Below are positions 1 to 7,120 of a stretch of DNA of 13,253 nucleotides, in pieces. The translations under genes and the position numbers were made by a program. A model generated the notes under the pieces. That model saw only the letters and a program-made list of their open reading frames with translations, made no database searches and was not told the DNA's origin. Each line of letters opens with the position of its first letter. The stretch's first letter is position 1. Origin of the DNA: Lentisphaerota bacterium (lineage in GTDB: Bacteria > Verrucomicrobiota > Kiritimatiellia > RFP12 > UBA1067); NCBI GenBank assembly GCA_015061765.1, contig SUVZ01000060.1, forward strand, positions 1 to 13,253, read 5' to 3'.

Positions 1-1173
1 CGCCGCCTCCGCTCCACCTACAAGCGTCGTCCCCGCGCCATTTCCCTTCTGCGTGCGCCAGCTCTGGCCGATCGCCGACTTGGGCGCGTCGTCGGCGAGA
101 ATCTCGTCCCAGCCCATGATGCGGCGCCCGCGCTTTGCGAGGTGCGCGGCCATCCTCCTTGTTATCCAGCCCTGAAGCTGTCCGGCCTTGGCAAAACCCT
201 CCTTCTCCATGCGCGCGCGGCACTTGGGGCACTTCTCCCAGTTGACGCGCGGACACTCGTCGCCGCCGATGTGGATCACCTCTGACGGAAACACGTCGCA
301 GATGAAATCGAACACCTTCTCAAGGAATGCGACAGTCTCGTCATTGCCGATGCAGAGAACATCCGTGGAGATCCCCCAGTCGCTGTACGCGCTGCGTTCT
401 GTTATGTTCGCCGGGAAGCACGTAAGATTCGGGTACGCGGCGATCGCCGAGCGCATGTGGCCCGGGATGTCCACCTCCGGAACGATGCGGACGTGGCGTT
501 CGGCGGCGTATGCCACGATTTCGCGCAGATCCGCCTCCGTGTAGTAGAACGGTCCGTACTTCTGCCCGTTCAGTTCGCTCCTGTACCTGAAGTTCCCGAG
601 AACCTGGAGCTTCGACCCGTGCTTCGGGGACTCCCTGCGCCACGATCCGTACTGCACAAGCTCCGGCATGCCGGGGATGTCCATGCGCCATCCCTGATCC
701 TCGGTAAGATGCCAATGGAAGACATTCAGCTTGTGGTACGCCATGAGGTCGATCATGCCCTTCACGGTCTCCTTGCCGAAGAAATGGCGCCCCTCGTCAA
801 GCAGCGCCCCGCGCCAGCCGAAGGATGGCGAATCCGAAATCTCGACGCACGGGAACGTCAGCGTGCCGTCCTTCTCGGACAAAAGCTGGCGGAGCGTCTG
901 CTCGGCGTAGAAGCGTCCGGCGGCGTCGGCGGCTGTCACCGCAATTCCCTTCTCCGTGACGACGAGGCCATACCCCTCCCTTGGGAGCGAGGAGTCGTCC
1001 CTGAAGGAGTAGAGCGAACCGTCGATCCTCTTCGCCTTGACCGAATACGCGCCGCCGTTCACCTTCATCCTCTGCGGGGCGGGAACGACCGCAGGAATGG
1101 ACGCCGCTGACAGCGCCGGACTCAACACCCATGCCGTCAATACAGAAACCATCAAGAACCGCGAGATTTTCAT
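1..1173 (-). CDS. Secreted GH20 beta-N-acetylhexosaminidase (3' end beyond window)
   Basis: This frame runs open from an ATG at 1173 to the left edge (391 codons, no stop), so the C-terminus is missing. Residues 1-23 form a signal peptide with likely cleavage near LSA/AS. Residues 25-110 match the small alpha/beta domain that precedes GH20 barrels. The GH20 (beta/alpha)8 signatures follow in order: WHLTEDQGWR (154-163), PEVDIPGH (232-239), the catalytic HIGGDE with D305-E306 (301-306), and GWDEIL (354-359). In this family the Glu is the acid and the Asp orients the substrate N-acetyl group for substrate-assisted hydrolysis, releasing terminal GlcNAc or GalNAc from glycans. AAGGAG lies 9 bases before the ATG and overlaps the upstream stop codon region, with a gap of only 15 bases. 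It is the last visible gene of the five-gene cassette. Family and active site are clear; the exact glycan (chitin, mucin or N-glycan) is not. Confidence 0.95.
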   Translation of the reverse strand, partial: MKISRFLMVSVLTAWVLSPALSAASIPAVVPAPQRMKVNGGAYSVKAKRIDGSLYSFRDDSSLPREGYGLVVTEKGIAVTAADAAGRFYAEQTLRQLLSEKDGTLTFPCVEISDSPSFGWRGALLDEGRHFFGKETVKGMIDLMAYHKLNVFHWHLTEDQGWRMDIPGMPELVQYGSWRRESPKHGSKLQVLGNFRYRSELNGQKYGPFYYTEADLREIVAYAAERHVRIVPEVDIPGHMRSAIAAYPNLTCFPANITERSAYSDWGISTDVLCIGNDETVAFLEKVFDFICDVFPSEVIHIGGDECPRVNWEKCPKCRARMEKEGFAKAGQLQGWITRRMAAHLAKRGRRIMGWDEILADDAPKSAIGQSWRTQKGNGAGTTLVGGAEAA

Positions 1174-1188
1174 GTCAACTTCTCCTTA

Positions 1189-2922
1189 TTAACGTGAAGC
1201 AGAATCATCCTGCCTGCAAACCTTGAAATCATCAAACCAAACGCATTGGCCTTCATCAAGGAAAGCAGATGCCATCAAGGTGGCTTTCGTCGCCCCTTCA
1301 GGCACATTGACGAAAACCTCGCCCTTGCGCCATCCGTTTACATCCGGAGACCCGAAAATCATGATTTCCCGGGGCCATTTCCATACAAATCCCCCACCTT
1401 TCTTGAATGCGACCGAACCGCGTCCACCTTCACCCTTCATCCAGAAGCTTGCATACAGAATCTCCCCCGACCGGACCGTCACATCAACCCCGACAACCCC
1501 GCTTGCACGCCCACGCACGGCAATCGAGGATTTATCTCCGTGTCCATCCGACAGATCATGTAGAAAGACATTTCCTGGACTTCTTGGTGCCGTCCATGTC
1601 CAAAACCCCTTGGGAACTCCATCCATGCCGGCCATACTGCACTGTCCATTCCCCAACAGATTCACCAAAGAGCCTGAAGACTCCAGCCGCCCGACCTCTC
1701 CGCGAAGCACGCCATCCCTATTCTTGGCCAGACACAAAGTCTTTGCCAAACCTGGAAGCTGCTCCGCCCATGTTCCAACTTTGTCACGCAGCTTATCACC
1801 CCAACGCTTCTGAAACGCCCCCAGTTCCCGCGGAATCGATTCCCATTCCACAAATGAATGGCGTTCGCCGTAAACCCAGACATACCCTGATGTCGAACAC
1901 TCCAATGCCTGTCCGATGTTCTGTCTCAACCTCGTCAAGCGGGATCCATCGGATGCCGGACCAAAATAATACCCCCCGCCAGACTCGTTCACGTACATGT
2001 CCAGATACAGGCCAAACGCGCTTGCAAACGGTTCCCGGAACTTCTTCCTGTTGCCGGAAGAGATGAGGCGTTCCACGCCCCTGCGCATCCTTGTAGACTC
2101 CAGATGGAACTCGTTCAACAAGGAATCGAGCTGATATCCGGTTTCGCATCCGTCCACGAACCTGGCCCGATGCGGTGCCGCCTCAAGCATTCCGTTCAAA
2201 AACGCAGGCCACATATCTCCACTGGAACACAATGCTCCGTCCGGATCGGAGGAAAGCGCATATCCCTGCCTGACCGAGAGGAACCATGTGGCCATCAGGA
2301 CCGCAGACGGATGCGCTCCAAATATCGCTGCTGACATTTCGCGTCCGCGCCTCCGGGCCAAATGAGCCGCCTCATCCCAAGACATGCCGTCCTTTACCGG
2401 ACAATATGTGAACTGGCTTTGATGCGCATAGTCCTCCGTATCCAGAAACAGCCCCTTGAGCCCTGCGGCATGGGCCAATCTCGCCAACTCACCCATGTTT
2501 CCGGCAAAGCGCGCCCATGCCGCATCATCCTTCCAGTCCAGACGTCGTTGCGGCATGAACCATGCGCCAAGCAGACTCTCCCTGAGCCCCTTGTGTTCCT
2601 GGAACCGCCTGAGACTCGAAAGCGACGAACGCTCCAACTCTTCGCGTGGCCAGGCCTTGTCGGTTGCTATGGTCTGGGACGAAAACCCATCCTTGCCAAC
2701 CCTGAAACGTATCTCAGTGAAGACTCCATCAAGGCCCGTCTCATCCAGCTTCTCCGCATTGGCGAGCAGAATTTCCGGTGTCGCCGCAAGCAGATCCCAT
2801 CCGTAACCGATGATCTTCCGGTCTACTTCGGATTTCAGCGGCAAGGCGGTACACAGCAATGTGCAACAAAACAAATGACGGGCGATACTGTTCATGTACC
2901 GGATCAATATATCGTGAGACAA
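1189..2922 (-). CDS. Secreted TIM-barrel-like protein with C-terminal jelly-roll, function unknown
   Basis: I do not recognise a named family. A hydrophobic leader (residues 11-30) predicts export. Residues 35-380 look like a (beta/alpha)8 barrel: repeated strand-helix units, with acidic residues at strand ends such as GLKGLFLDTEDY (155-166) and LDMYVNE (307-313), as in glycoside hydrolases. Residues about 405-570 look like a carbohydrate-binding beta-sandwich ending in the CBM4/9-like strand VWFDDFKV (561-568). A glycan-binding or glycan-cleaving role is therefore plausible but inferred. The start is uncertain. TTG at 2922 has GGGAGG 9 bases upstream, but that stretch also encodes the end of the preceding gene and would give a 19-base overlap. 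ATG at 2895 (residue 10) gives a more typical signal peptide and an 8-base gap but no clear ribosome-binding site. The mature protein is the same either way. Confidence 0.8.
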   Translation of the reverse strand: MSHDILIRYMNSIARHLFCCTLLCTALPLKSEVDRKIIGYGWDLLAATPEILLANAEKLDETGLDGVFTEIRFRVGKDGFSSQTIATDKAWPREELERSSLSSLRRFQEHKGLRESLLGAWFMPQRRLDWKDDAAWARFAGNMGELARLAHAAGLKGLFLDTEDYAHQSQFTYCPVKDGMSWDEAAHLARRRGREMSAAIFGAHPSAVLMATWFLSVRQGYALSSDPDGALCSSGDMWPAFLNGMLEAAPHRARFVDGCETGYQLDSLLNEFHLESTRMRRGVERLISSGNRKKFREPFASAFGLYLDMYVNESGGGYYFGPASDGSRLTRLRQNIGQALECSTSGYVWVYGERHSFVEWESIPRELGAFQKRWGDKLRDKVGTWAEQLPGLAKTLCLAKNRDGVLRGEVGRLESSGSLVNLLGNGQCSMAGMDGVPKGFWTWTAPRSPGNVFLHDLSDGHGDKSSIAVRGRASGVVGVDVTVRSGEILYASFWMKGEGGRGSVAFKKGGGFVWKWPREIMIFGSPDVNGWRKGEVFVNVPEGATKATLMASAFLDEGQCVWFDDFKVCRQDDSASR

Positions 2923-4319
2923 AGACGAACGCCTCCCTTGCCGCCATTGGCGACATTGCCATAAGTGCGATAGCTGGAATATTGTCCGTAATTATAGTCG
3001 ACAGTGCAATCGCCACCGCGCAGAACCCTGAAATAATACTCCTTTGAAGCCTCGCTGCTTGTCGGCCCCCAAGGATCATCCCCTGCATAAGGCGACAAGT
3101 CACCGATATAGCGGTCGAGGCAGTATTCGCTCAAATTCCCGTACATATCATAAAGTCCCCAAACGTTTGGCGCATAGGAGCCGACGATCGCCGTACCGCC
3201 TTCCGCAGACGTACAGTTGTAATCAGGGTTGACGAGATTGCCGTTGTTGTTCTTCCAGCGCGCAATCATATCCAACCGTTCATCACCACGGTTCATTCCG
3301 ATATAAAGGTCATTCGTGGACCCCGCACGACAGGCGAACTCCCACACCGCCTCAGTCGGCAAATCGAAGCCGTTGTCGCCCGTAAGGGTACGCAGCATCT
3401 TAAGAATGTTATTATCTTCTGCAATCGCATGTCCGTCAGCCGGCCACCCCTTTCCGCCGGACTTTATGATATGAGGAGCAACATCCTCCGCAATACGGGC
3501 ATAATACGGACGATAGTATCTATCGGTCGCATTGGTATAGTTCATTGTGCTCTTGATCGAATACTGACTGTTTGTGACAAGCGTGAGGAACTGCCCCTCC
3601 GTAAGCTCGAACACCGCCATGTAATAGTCGTTTGTAAAGGAAACTTCGTGTGCGGATTGATTGGAACTGCTCTTGCCCAACGACTGGCAGGCGTTCGTGC
3701 CCATCAGGTAGGAGGCTCCCTTCGCCGGAATTTTTCTCATTACAAGATGCGTGGTCTTGTACTTGACGTCGTTCGTCACACCTGTCCAGATAAGTACATC
3801 CTCGAACGGAGTGGAGAATTCACCCTCCTCCGCACCGAATGACTCGCCCAACGCGGAGTAGTCACGCGAAACAGCGCCCATCTCCCCGTTCAAGAGCATG
3901 GCACGGGTGACATCCTCCCTGTCGCCGGTCTTGAGGTCATATATCCTGTACAGCACTTCATCCATATTCCCGGCAGACTTAACCGTCGACAGTTTCACCT
4001 TGAAATCGGACAAGGCCGCATCGTCCGTCCCAAACGCCGCCACGGGATCTATGACAAAGCTCTTCACTCCGCCTTTCGTTATGTTGTATATGTCGCCGCG
4101 CATGGATGCGTTCAGCCGTGCCGGATCCAGCCGTTCAACTCCGTTCCATGCCTCTACGCATATATCTACAGGCTCGGTGACACCCGAAATCTCATATTCC
4201 ACCTTTACGTCCGTCGACCACGGCCACTGCTGCCGCACTATCACCCGGTCGATGGAGAGCTCTTCAGCGCCGGACGCAAAGAACGACAGCGCAACCGCAA
4301 ACAGAAACATTCTTTTCAT
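2904..4319 (-). CDS. Secreted SUMF1/FGE-fold protein lacking the FGE copper cysteines
   Basis: A signal peptide spans residues 1-18. An N-terminal beta domain (about 20-115, with RQQWPWSTDVKVEYEISG at 29-46) resembles the extra domain I associate with SUMF1-like proteins of Kiritimatiellae and relatives. The SUMF1 (formylglycine-generating-enzyme) domain covers about 195-471: SYLMGTN (203-209), FDLPTEAVWEFACRAGS (318-334), NVWGLYDMYGNLSEYC (385-400), RVLRGGDC (431-438) and a terminal GVRLCL. In true aerobic FGE the segment after RGGS carries two copper-binding cysteines needed to oxidise a sulfatase Cys. Here the equivalent positions are about V440 and G445, so sulfatase activation is unlikely. 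A ligand-binding or structural use of the fold is more probable. The ATG overlaps the upstream stop (ATGA), and AAGGAG sits 7 bases before it, inside the previous gene. No sulfatase gene is visible in the window. Confidence 0.9.
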   Translation of the reverse strand: MKRMFLFAVALSFFASGAEELSIDRVIVRQQWPWSTDVKVEYEISGVTEPVDICVEAWNGVERLDPARLNASMRGDIYNITKGGVKSFVIDPVAAFGTDDAALSDFKVKLSTVKSAGNMDEVLYRIYDLKTGDREDVTRAMLLNGEMGAVSRDYSALGESFGAEEGEFSTPFEDVLIWTGVTNDVKYKTTHLVMRKIPAKGASYLMGTNACQSLGKSSSNQSAHEVSFTNDYYMAVFELTEGQFLTLVTNSQYSIKSTMNYTNATDRYYRPYYARIAEDVAPHIIKSGGKGWPADGHAIAEDNNILKMLRTLTGDNGFDLPTEAVWEFACRAGSTNDLYIGMNRGDERLDMIARWKNNNGNLVNPDYNCTSAEGGTAIVGSYAPNVWGLYDMYGNLSEYCLDRYIGDLSPYAGDDPWGPTSSEASKEYYFRVLRGGDCTVDYNYGQYSSYRTYGNVANGGKGGVRLCLTIY

Positions 4320-5164
4320 TTTTCTTCTCCTTTATTCCTAAACTCTTCAAGCCCCTTGGACGGGAAAATCCGAGCCGTCCATATCTTCTTGCCGCCTTTG
4401 GCCGACAGCAGTATGCTGTGCGCCTCCCAGATGCATCCATCCTTCACCAGCAGACCTTCCGCCGTGTTGACATCCCTGCGCCATTCAATCTGGAGCGGCT
4501 TGCGCTTTTGTCCATGTGCGGCATCCAAAAGACGGCGTCCATCTATCGCCACCGTACACGATTTGTGCGGCTGTTCAGGATCGTCGCCGCCATAGCATCC
4601 AAGAAGAATCGTGTCTCCCTTGCGGCAGATGGTCTGGACGCCAAGATTCGTCCACCCGCTCTTCACCATCACGCAAGTCCTGTACCTGAAATCGGAGGTG
4701 TATTCATAGAGAAAATTGTATTCCGAATGGCGCGGAGCGCTCGTTATGACCCAAAAGCTTCCGCCGTACCATTCAATCCCGTTGTTGCACCATGCAGGCT
4801 CGGGGGTGGGACGCTTTCCCAGCAGCTTTAGCGTTTCCGCATCGTATATCCACACCTCGTCACCGACCCTGGCGCCATCTTTCTTTCCATGATTCATCCC
4901 CACATACACCTTGCCGTTCCTGAAGCAGAGGTCTCCCATGTGGCCTTTTTCGATTGATGTCTTGCCCACGAGCTTTCCCGACCAGTCGGTTTTCGCAAGC
5001 ACGGTCGTGAACGTCCAGTATATGTTTGTGCCGTCCGTAGCCGTGCCTTGCAGATGGTATGGATACTCACCTTCACAGACTACAGTCTTCTGCTTCGCCA
5101 CAACAGACTGAAACGCCAGAAACGATCCAAGTAAAGCACAGGCAAGCCTCATATCATGAACCAT
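4316..5164 (-). CDS. Secreted beta-propeller-like protein, function unknown
   Basis: The 282-residue product has a signal peptide at 1-23 (hydrophobic core LACALLGSFLAFQSVVA). The mature part is made of short repeating beta units built on a 'G-D/N-G-x-hydrophobic-Y/W' rhythm: DGTNIYWTF (44-52), NGKVYVGMN, EVWIYDAETLKLLG, YGGSFWVITS, KGDTILLGCYGG and VKDGCIWEAHSIL. This is the look of a beta-propeller of the quinoprotein/NHL/SMP-30 kind, but no catalytic or cofactor signature is identifiable. Such folds often bind ligands or proteins, or act as lyases or lactonases. The ATG at 5164 has AGGAGG 6 bases upstream; a second ATG (residue 5) is less well placed. It lies 15 bases after the previous stop and overlaps the next gene by ATGA, so it is surely co-translated with the SUMF1-like protein. 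Gene is well supported; function is inference. Confidence 0.82.
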   Translation of the reverse strand: MVHDMRLACALLGSFLAFQSVVAKQKTVVCEGEYPYHLQGTATDGTNIYWTFTTVLAKTDWSGKLVGKTSIEKGHMGDLCFRNGKVYVGMNHGKKDGARVGDEVWIYDAETLKLLGKRPTPEPAWCNNGIEWYGGSFWVITSAPRHSEYNFLYEYTSDFRYRTCVMVKSGWTNLGVQTICRKGDTILLGCYGGDDPEQPHKSCTVAIDGRRLLDAAHGQKRKPLQIEWRRDVNTAEGLLVKDGCIWEAHSILLSAKGGKKIWTARIFPSKGLEEFRNKGEEK

Positions 5165-5179
5165 AAGACACCTCCTCTC

Positions 5180-5827
5180 TCATCGCACATGGAGAAACAT
5201 GCCGCCGATCATCCTTGAAAGCACAGCGGAACACTCCTCGCCATCCACAACCGCCGTCAGACCAATCCTGTCGCCAACGGCTCCACCGTCGATCGCCAAC
5301 CATCCCTGCGATCCGTCCAGCTCCTCGCGCCGCCCATTGACCGTCAATGACGTGCAACCGTACGGAACGGGCAGAACGGCCTGTCCGTAGATACGGTTCC
5401 ACCTTGACGCCCCGTACGGCACGATGCATCGCGCAAACCCCTCATTCTCCGGCTGAATTCCCTGCACCAGACCAAGCTTTGCCGTGCGCACGGTGCCGTC
5501 GTCAAACGTCAGCTTCAGGAAATACACGTTCTCAAGTCTCGCCGCAGACGGCTCCGGCAGGGTAAAGGAACAGAAACCTGATGTGATGTTTTCATAGACA
5601 CGCCGATATCCGCCGACCGCCGCGGCCACCTCCAATGTGGCCGACTGGCTGGATTTGGGGTATTCAACCGGGACCGACATCGAACTGTTGGTCGCCGTCG
5701 TCCAGAACGAACTGGTTTCAGGACGCAGAATAACGAATGCACTATCGCTCATGCATTCCGCCGCATGGATCGCAAATGCGACACATGTCGCCATGCAGAA
5801 AGTAAAACCTTTTGACATGTTTGACAT
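5180..5827 (-). CDS. Small secreted protein of unknown function, first gene of cassette
   Basis: A 215-residue product with a signal peptide (residues 1-22, likely cleavage IHA/AE). The mature protein is rich in beta-strand-forming stretches with Ser/Thr, and has two parts: an immunoglobulin-like stretch (about 27-125, alternating hydrophobic residues around SATLEVAAAVGGYRRVY and VYFLKLTFDDGTVRTAKLG), then a second beta-rich part (about 130-215). I recognise no family and see no catalytic motif. Being first in an operon of exported proteins suggests a surface or periplasmic accessory or binding role; that is inference. ATG at 5827 is preferred because AAGGA lies 8 bases upstream. ATG at 5818 (residue 4) is possible, and the leader would still work. 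The next gene starts 15 bases after this stop, with its AGGAGG inside that gap. Confidence 0.75.
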   Translation of the reverse strand: MSNMSKGFTFCMATCVAFAIHAAECMSDSAFVILRPETSSFWTTATNSSMSVPVEYPKSSQSATLEVAAAVGGYRRVYENITSGFCSFTLPEPSAARLENVYFLKLTFDDGTVRTAKLGLVQGIQPENEGFARCIVPYGASRWNRIYGQAVLPVPYGCTSLTVNGRREELDGSQGWLAIDGGAVGDRIGLTAVVDGEECSAVLSRMIGGMFLHVR

Positions 5828-5846
5828 TCAACAAATCCTTGTTCAA
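5828..5846 (-). promoter_or_regulatory. Inverted repeat around the ribosome-binding site of the cassette's first gene
   Basis: On the minus strand TTGAACAA-GGAT-TTGTTGAA forms an imperfect inverted repeat (7 of 8 arm positions pair; the last base is the A of the ATG at 5827). The AAGGA ribosome-binding site sits at the arm/loop junction, 8 bases before the ATG. It could be an operator half-site pair or a weak RNA hairpin affecting initiation. The stem is AT-rich, so an RNA effect would be modest. Confidence 0.4.
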
Positions 5847-5878
5847 ACCGATGAATGCGGCAATTGTCTCACATCCGC

Positions 5879-5907
5879 AAAATTGATTCAATGAAAATGC
5901 CTGCCAA
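5879..5907 (-). promoter_or_regulatory. Candidate promoter and operator of the secreted cassette
   Basis: Reading the minus strand, TTGGCA (5907-5902) is a fair -35 hexamer, followed after 17 bases by the weak -10 AATTTT (5884-5879). Between and partly over them lies the perfect 11-bp palindrome ATTGAATCAAT (5892-5882), where a repressor would block polymerase. The GntR/LacI-type regulator encoded immediately upstream is the obvious candidate binder, but this is inference; the -10 match is poor. Confidence 0.4.
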
Positions 5908-5912
5908 ATCGA

Positions 5913-5930
5913 TATACCGAATATACCGAA
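5913..5930. repeat. Tandem 9-bp repeat upstream of cassette promoter
   Basis: TATACCGAA occurs twice in immediate tandem (minus strand TTCGGTATA twice), just upstream of the candidate -35 box. Together with the 11-bp palindrome it is the most structured part of the 120-base gap between the regulator gene and the cassette. Direct repeats spaced 9-11 bp, about one helical turn, suit a regulator binding side by side; no experiment is implied. Confidence 0.5.
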
Positions 5931-5947
5931 TGCGCCGTTGCCGGTGT

Positions 5948-7120
5948 TCACGGAAATGACTCCCCCCTCACATAGGGGACATTGACGACAATGTTGGAAA
6001 ACGGTTTATTGCATTTAAGATATTCCAGAAGAGCGTCCGCAAAACGTTCTCCTGCCGATGCGGGATCCACAGATATCCCGGCAAGCGAAGATTTGGAATA
6101 GGGTCTGCAGCCTTCAGTGATGTTGCAGACCATCTTTATGTCTTCCGGTATGCGCAGCCCCATTGCGGCGGTTTCGGCAAGGATCCCCGAAGCCAGAAAA
6201 TCATCGGTAACATACACAACGTCCGGCAACGCGTCCCTGGAGCATGAGAACGTCTTTCTCGCAAATGCCGCGCCGCTTTGCGCCACGCTTTCCAGACGGT
6301 TGAAATGCCGGTCCGAAGGGACGCACGCGATGTCCGCCGCAATCCCGGCGCCGGAAAGCGCATCGGCAAGCATATCGCACAGAGGCGTCGTCCGGTTGCA
6401 GCATGCGATCATTACATCCTTGACTCGGGATGAAAGGCAGTGCTTCACAAAATCCGATATTGCGTCCCTGTAGTAGAACTGCAGACATCCGATGCAGCCC
6501 TTCAATCCGTTCCATGCGCCGCCGAACACGACATAGGGCACGCCGCTCTCAGAGAGATGCCGTTCTATGGTTTCATCGCCAAACGCCAGAATCGCGAAGT
6601 CCACCGCATGCTTGACGGAATGGTCGAAGGCGGTGTAGTCAGGCTGCTCCTCGCGGTCATACAGAATCTGCACCTGGGAAAAGAGGAAGCCCTCGCGCGT
6701 CAATCCCGAACGCAGCATCTCAACAACAGTGTTGAGGCGGAAGTTGAAGTCATGATCCGTCATCACACAGAGAACCTGCCCCCTCCATACCTGCGACTTC
6801 GCGGGAAGCACAACGGTTCCAATCCTTGGACGGGATACGACCAGCCCCTCAGAAGCAAGTTTGCCGTATGCGGTTCTGACGACAATCTCGCTCACCCCCA
6901 GACAGGAAGCCAGGCTTTCCTTTGAAGGCAGTGCCGTCCCGGTCCGGTAATATCCTATGCGTATCGCGTCTCTCAAACCGGTAGCAAGCTGATCGGACAG
7001 GCTTTTCTTGCATGTCCGGTCCAGAGCGAAGGGAACCGCCGTCACCGGACCGGCGCCCGCTGGCGAAACCTTCTTGCTGGACATCTCCGCTGAATCTTCC
7101 ACACCATGGTCCTGCGTCAT
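5948..7120 (-). CDS. GntR-type winged-helix regulator with LacI-like sensor domain
   Basis: The 390-residue cytoplasmic protein has an N-terminal GntR winged helix-turn-helix at about 38-106: KSLSDQLATGLRDAI, LPSKESLASCLGVSE, IVVRTAYGKLASEGLV, then the RPRIGTVVLP wing. Residues about 115-390 resemble the periplasmic-binding-protein fold of LacI/GalR sensors (VLCVMTDHDFNF, DFAILAFGDE, PDVVYVTDDFLASGILA, AGISVDPASAGERFADALLEYL). Such hybrids typically sense sugars and control adjacent carbohydrate genes. The start at 7120 is chosen because ATG overlaps the exporter's stop (ATGA). ATG at 7084, behind a GGAAGA, is an alternative. The frame is open further upstream, but that part lies inside the exporter gene and reads as non-protein-like sequence. 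It sits directly before the secreted cassette, its likely target; the ligand is unknown. Confidence 0.88.
   Translation of the reverse strand: MTQDHGVEDSAEMSSKKVSPAGAGPVTAVPFALDRTCKKSLSDQLATGLRDAIRIGYYRTGTALPSKESLASCLGVSEIVVRTAYGKLASEGLVVSRPRIGTVVLPAKSQVWRGQVLCVMTDHDFNFRLNTVVEMLRSGLTREGFLFSQVQILYDREEQPDYTAFDHSVKHAVDFAILAFGDETIERHLSESGVPYVVFGGAWNGLKGCIGCLQFYYRDAISDFVKHCLSSRVKDVMIACCNRTTPLCDMLADALSGAGIAADIACVPSDRHFNRLESVAQSGAAFARKTFSCSRDALPDVVYVTDDFLASGILAETAAMGLRIPEDIKMVCNITEGCRPYSKSSLAGISVDPASAGERFADALLEYLKCNKPFSNIVVNVPYVRGESFP

Noticed and set aside
457..1110. Plus-strand open frame of 217 codons
   Set aside because: It lies opposite the GH20 gene, whose catalytic motifs are clear; the plus-strand product shows no recognisable domain.
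2904..4319. Functional sulfatase-activating formylglycine-generating enzyme
   Set aside because: The two copper-binding cysteines expected after RGGS are missing, and no sulfatase gene is present.
5891..5906. Possible sigma-54 promoter (TGGCAG-N5-TTCAT, minus strand) before the secreted cassette, suggestive because rpoN is close by
   Set aside because: The -24 part fits (TGGCA), but the -12 element lacks the near-invariant GC, and no enhancer-binding activator is encoded nearby.
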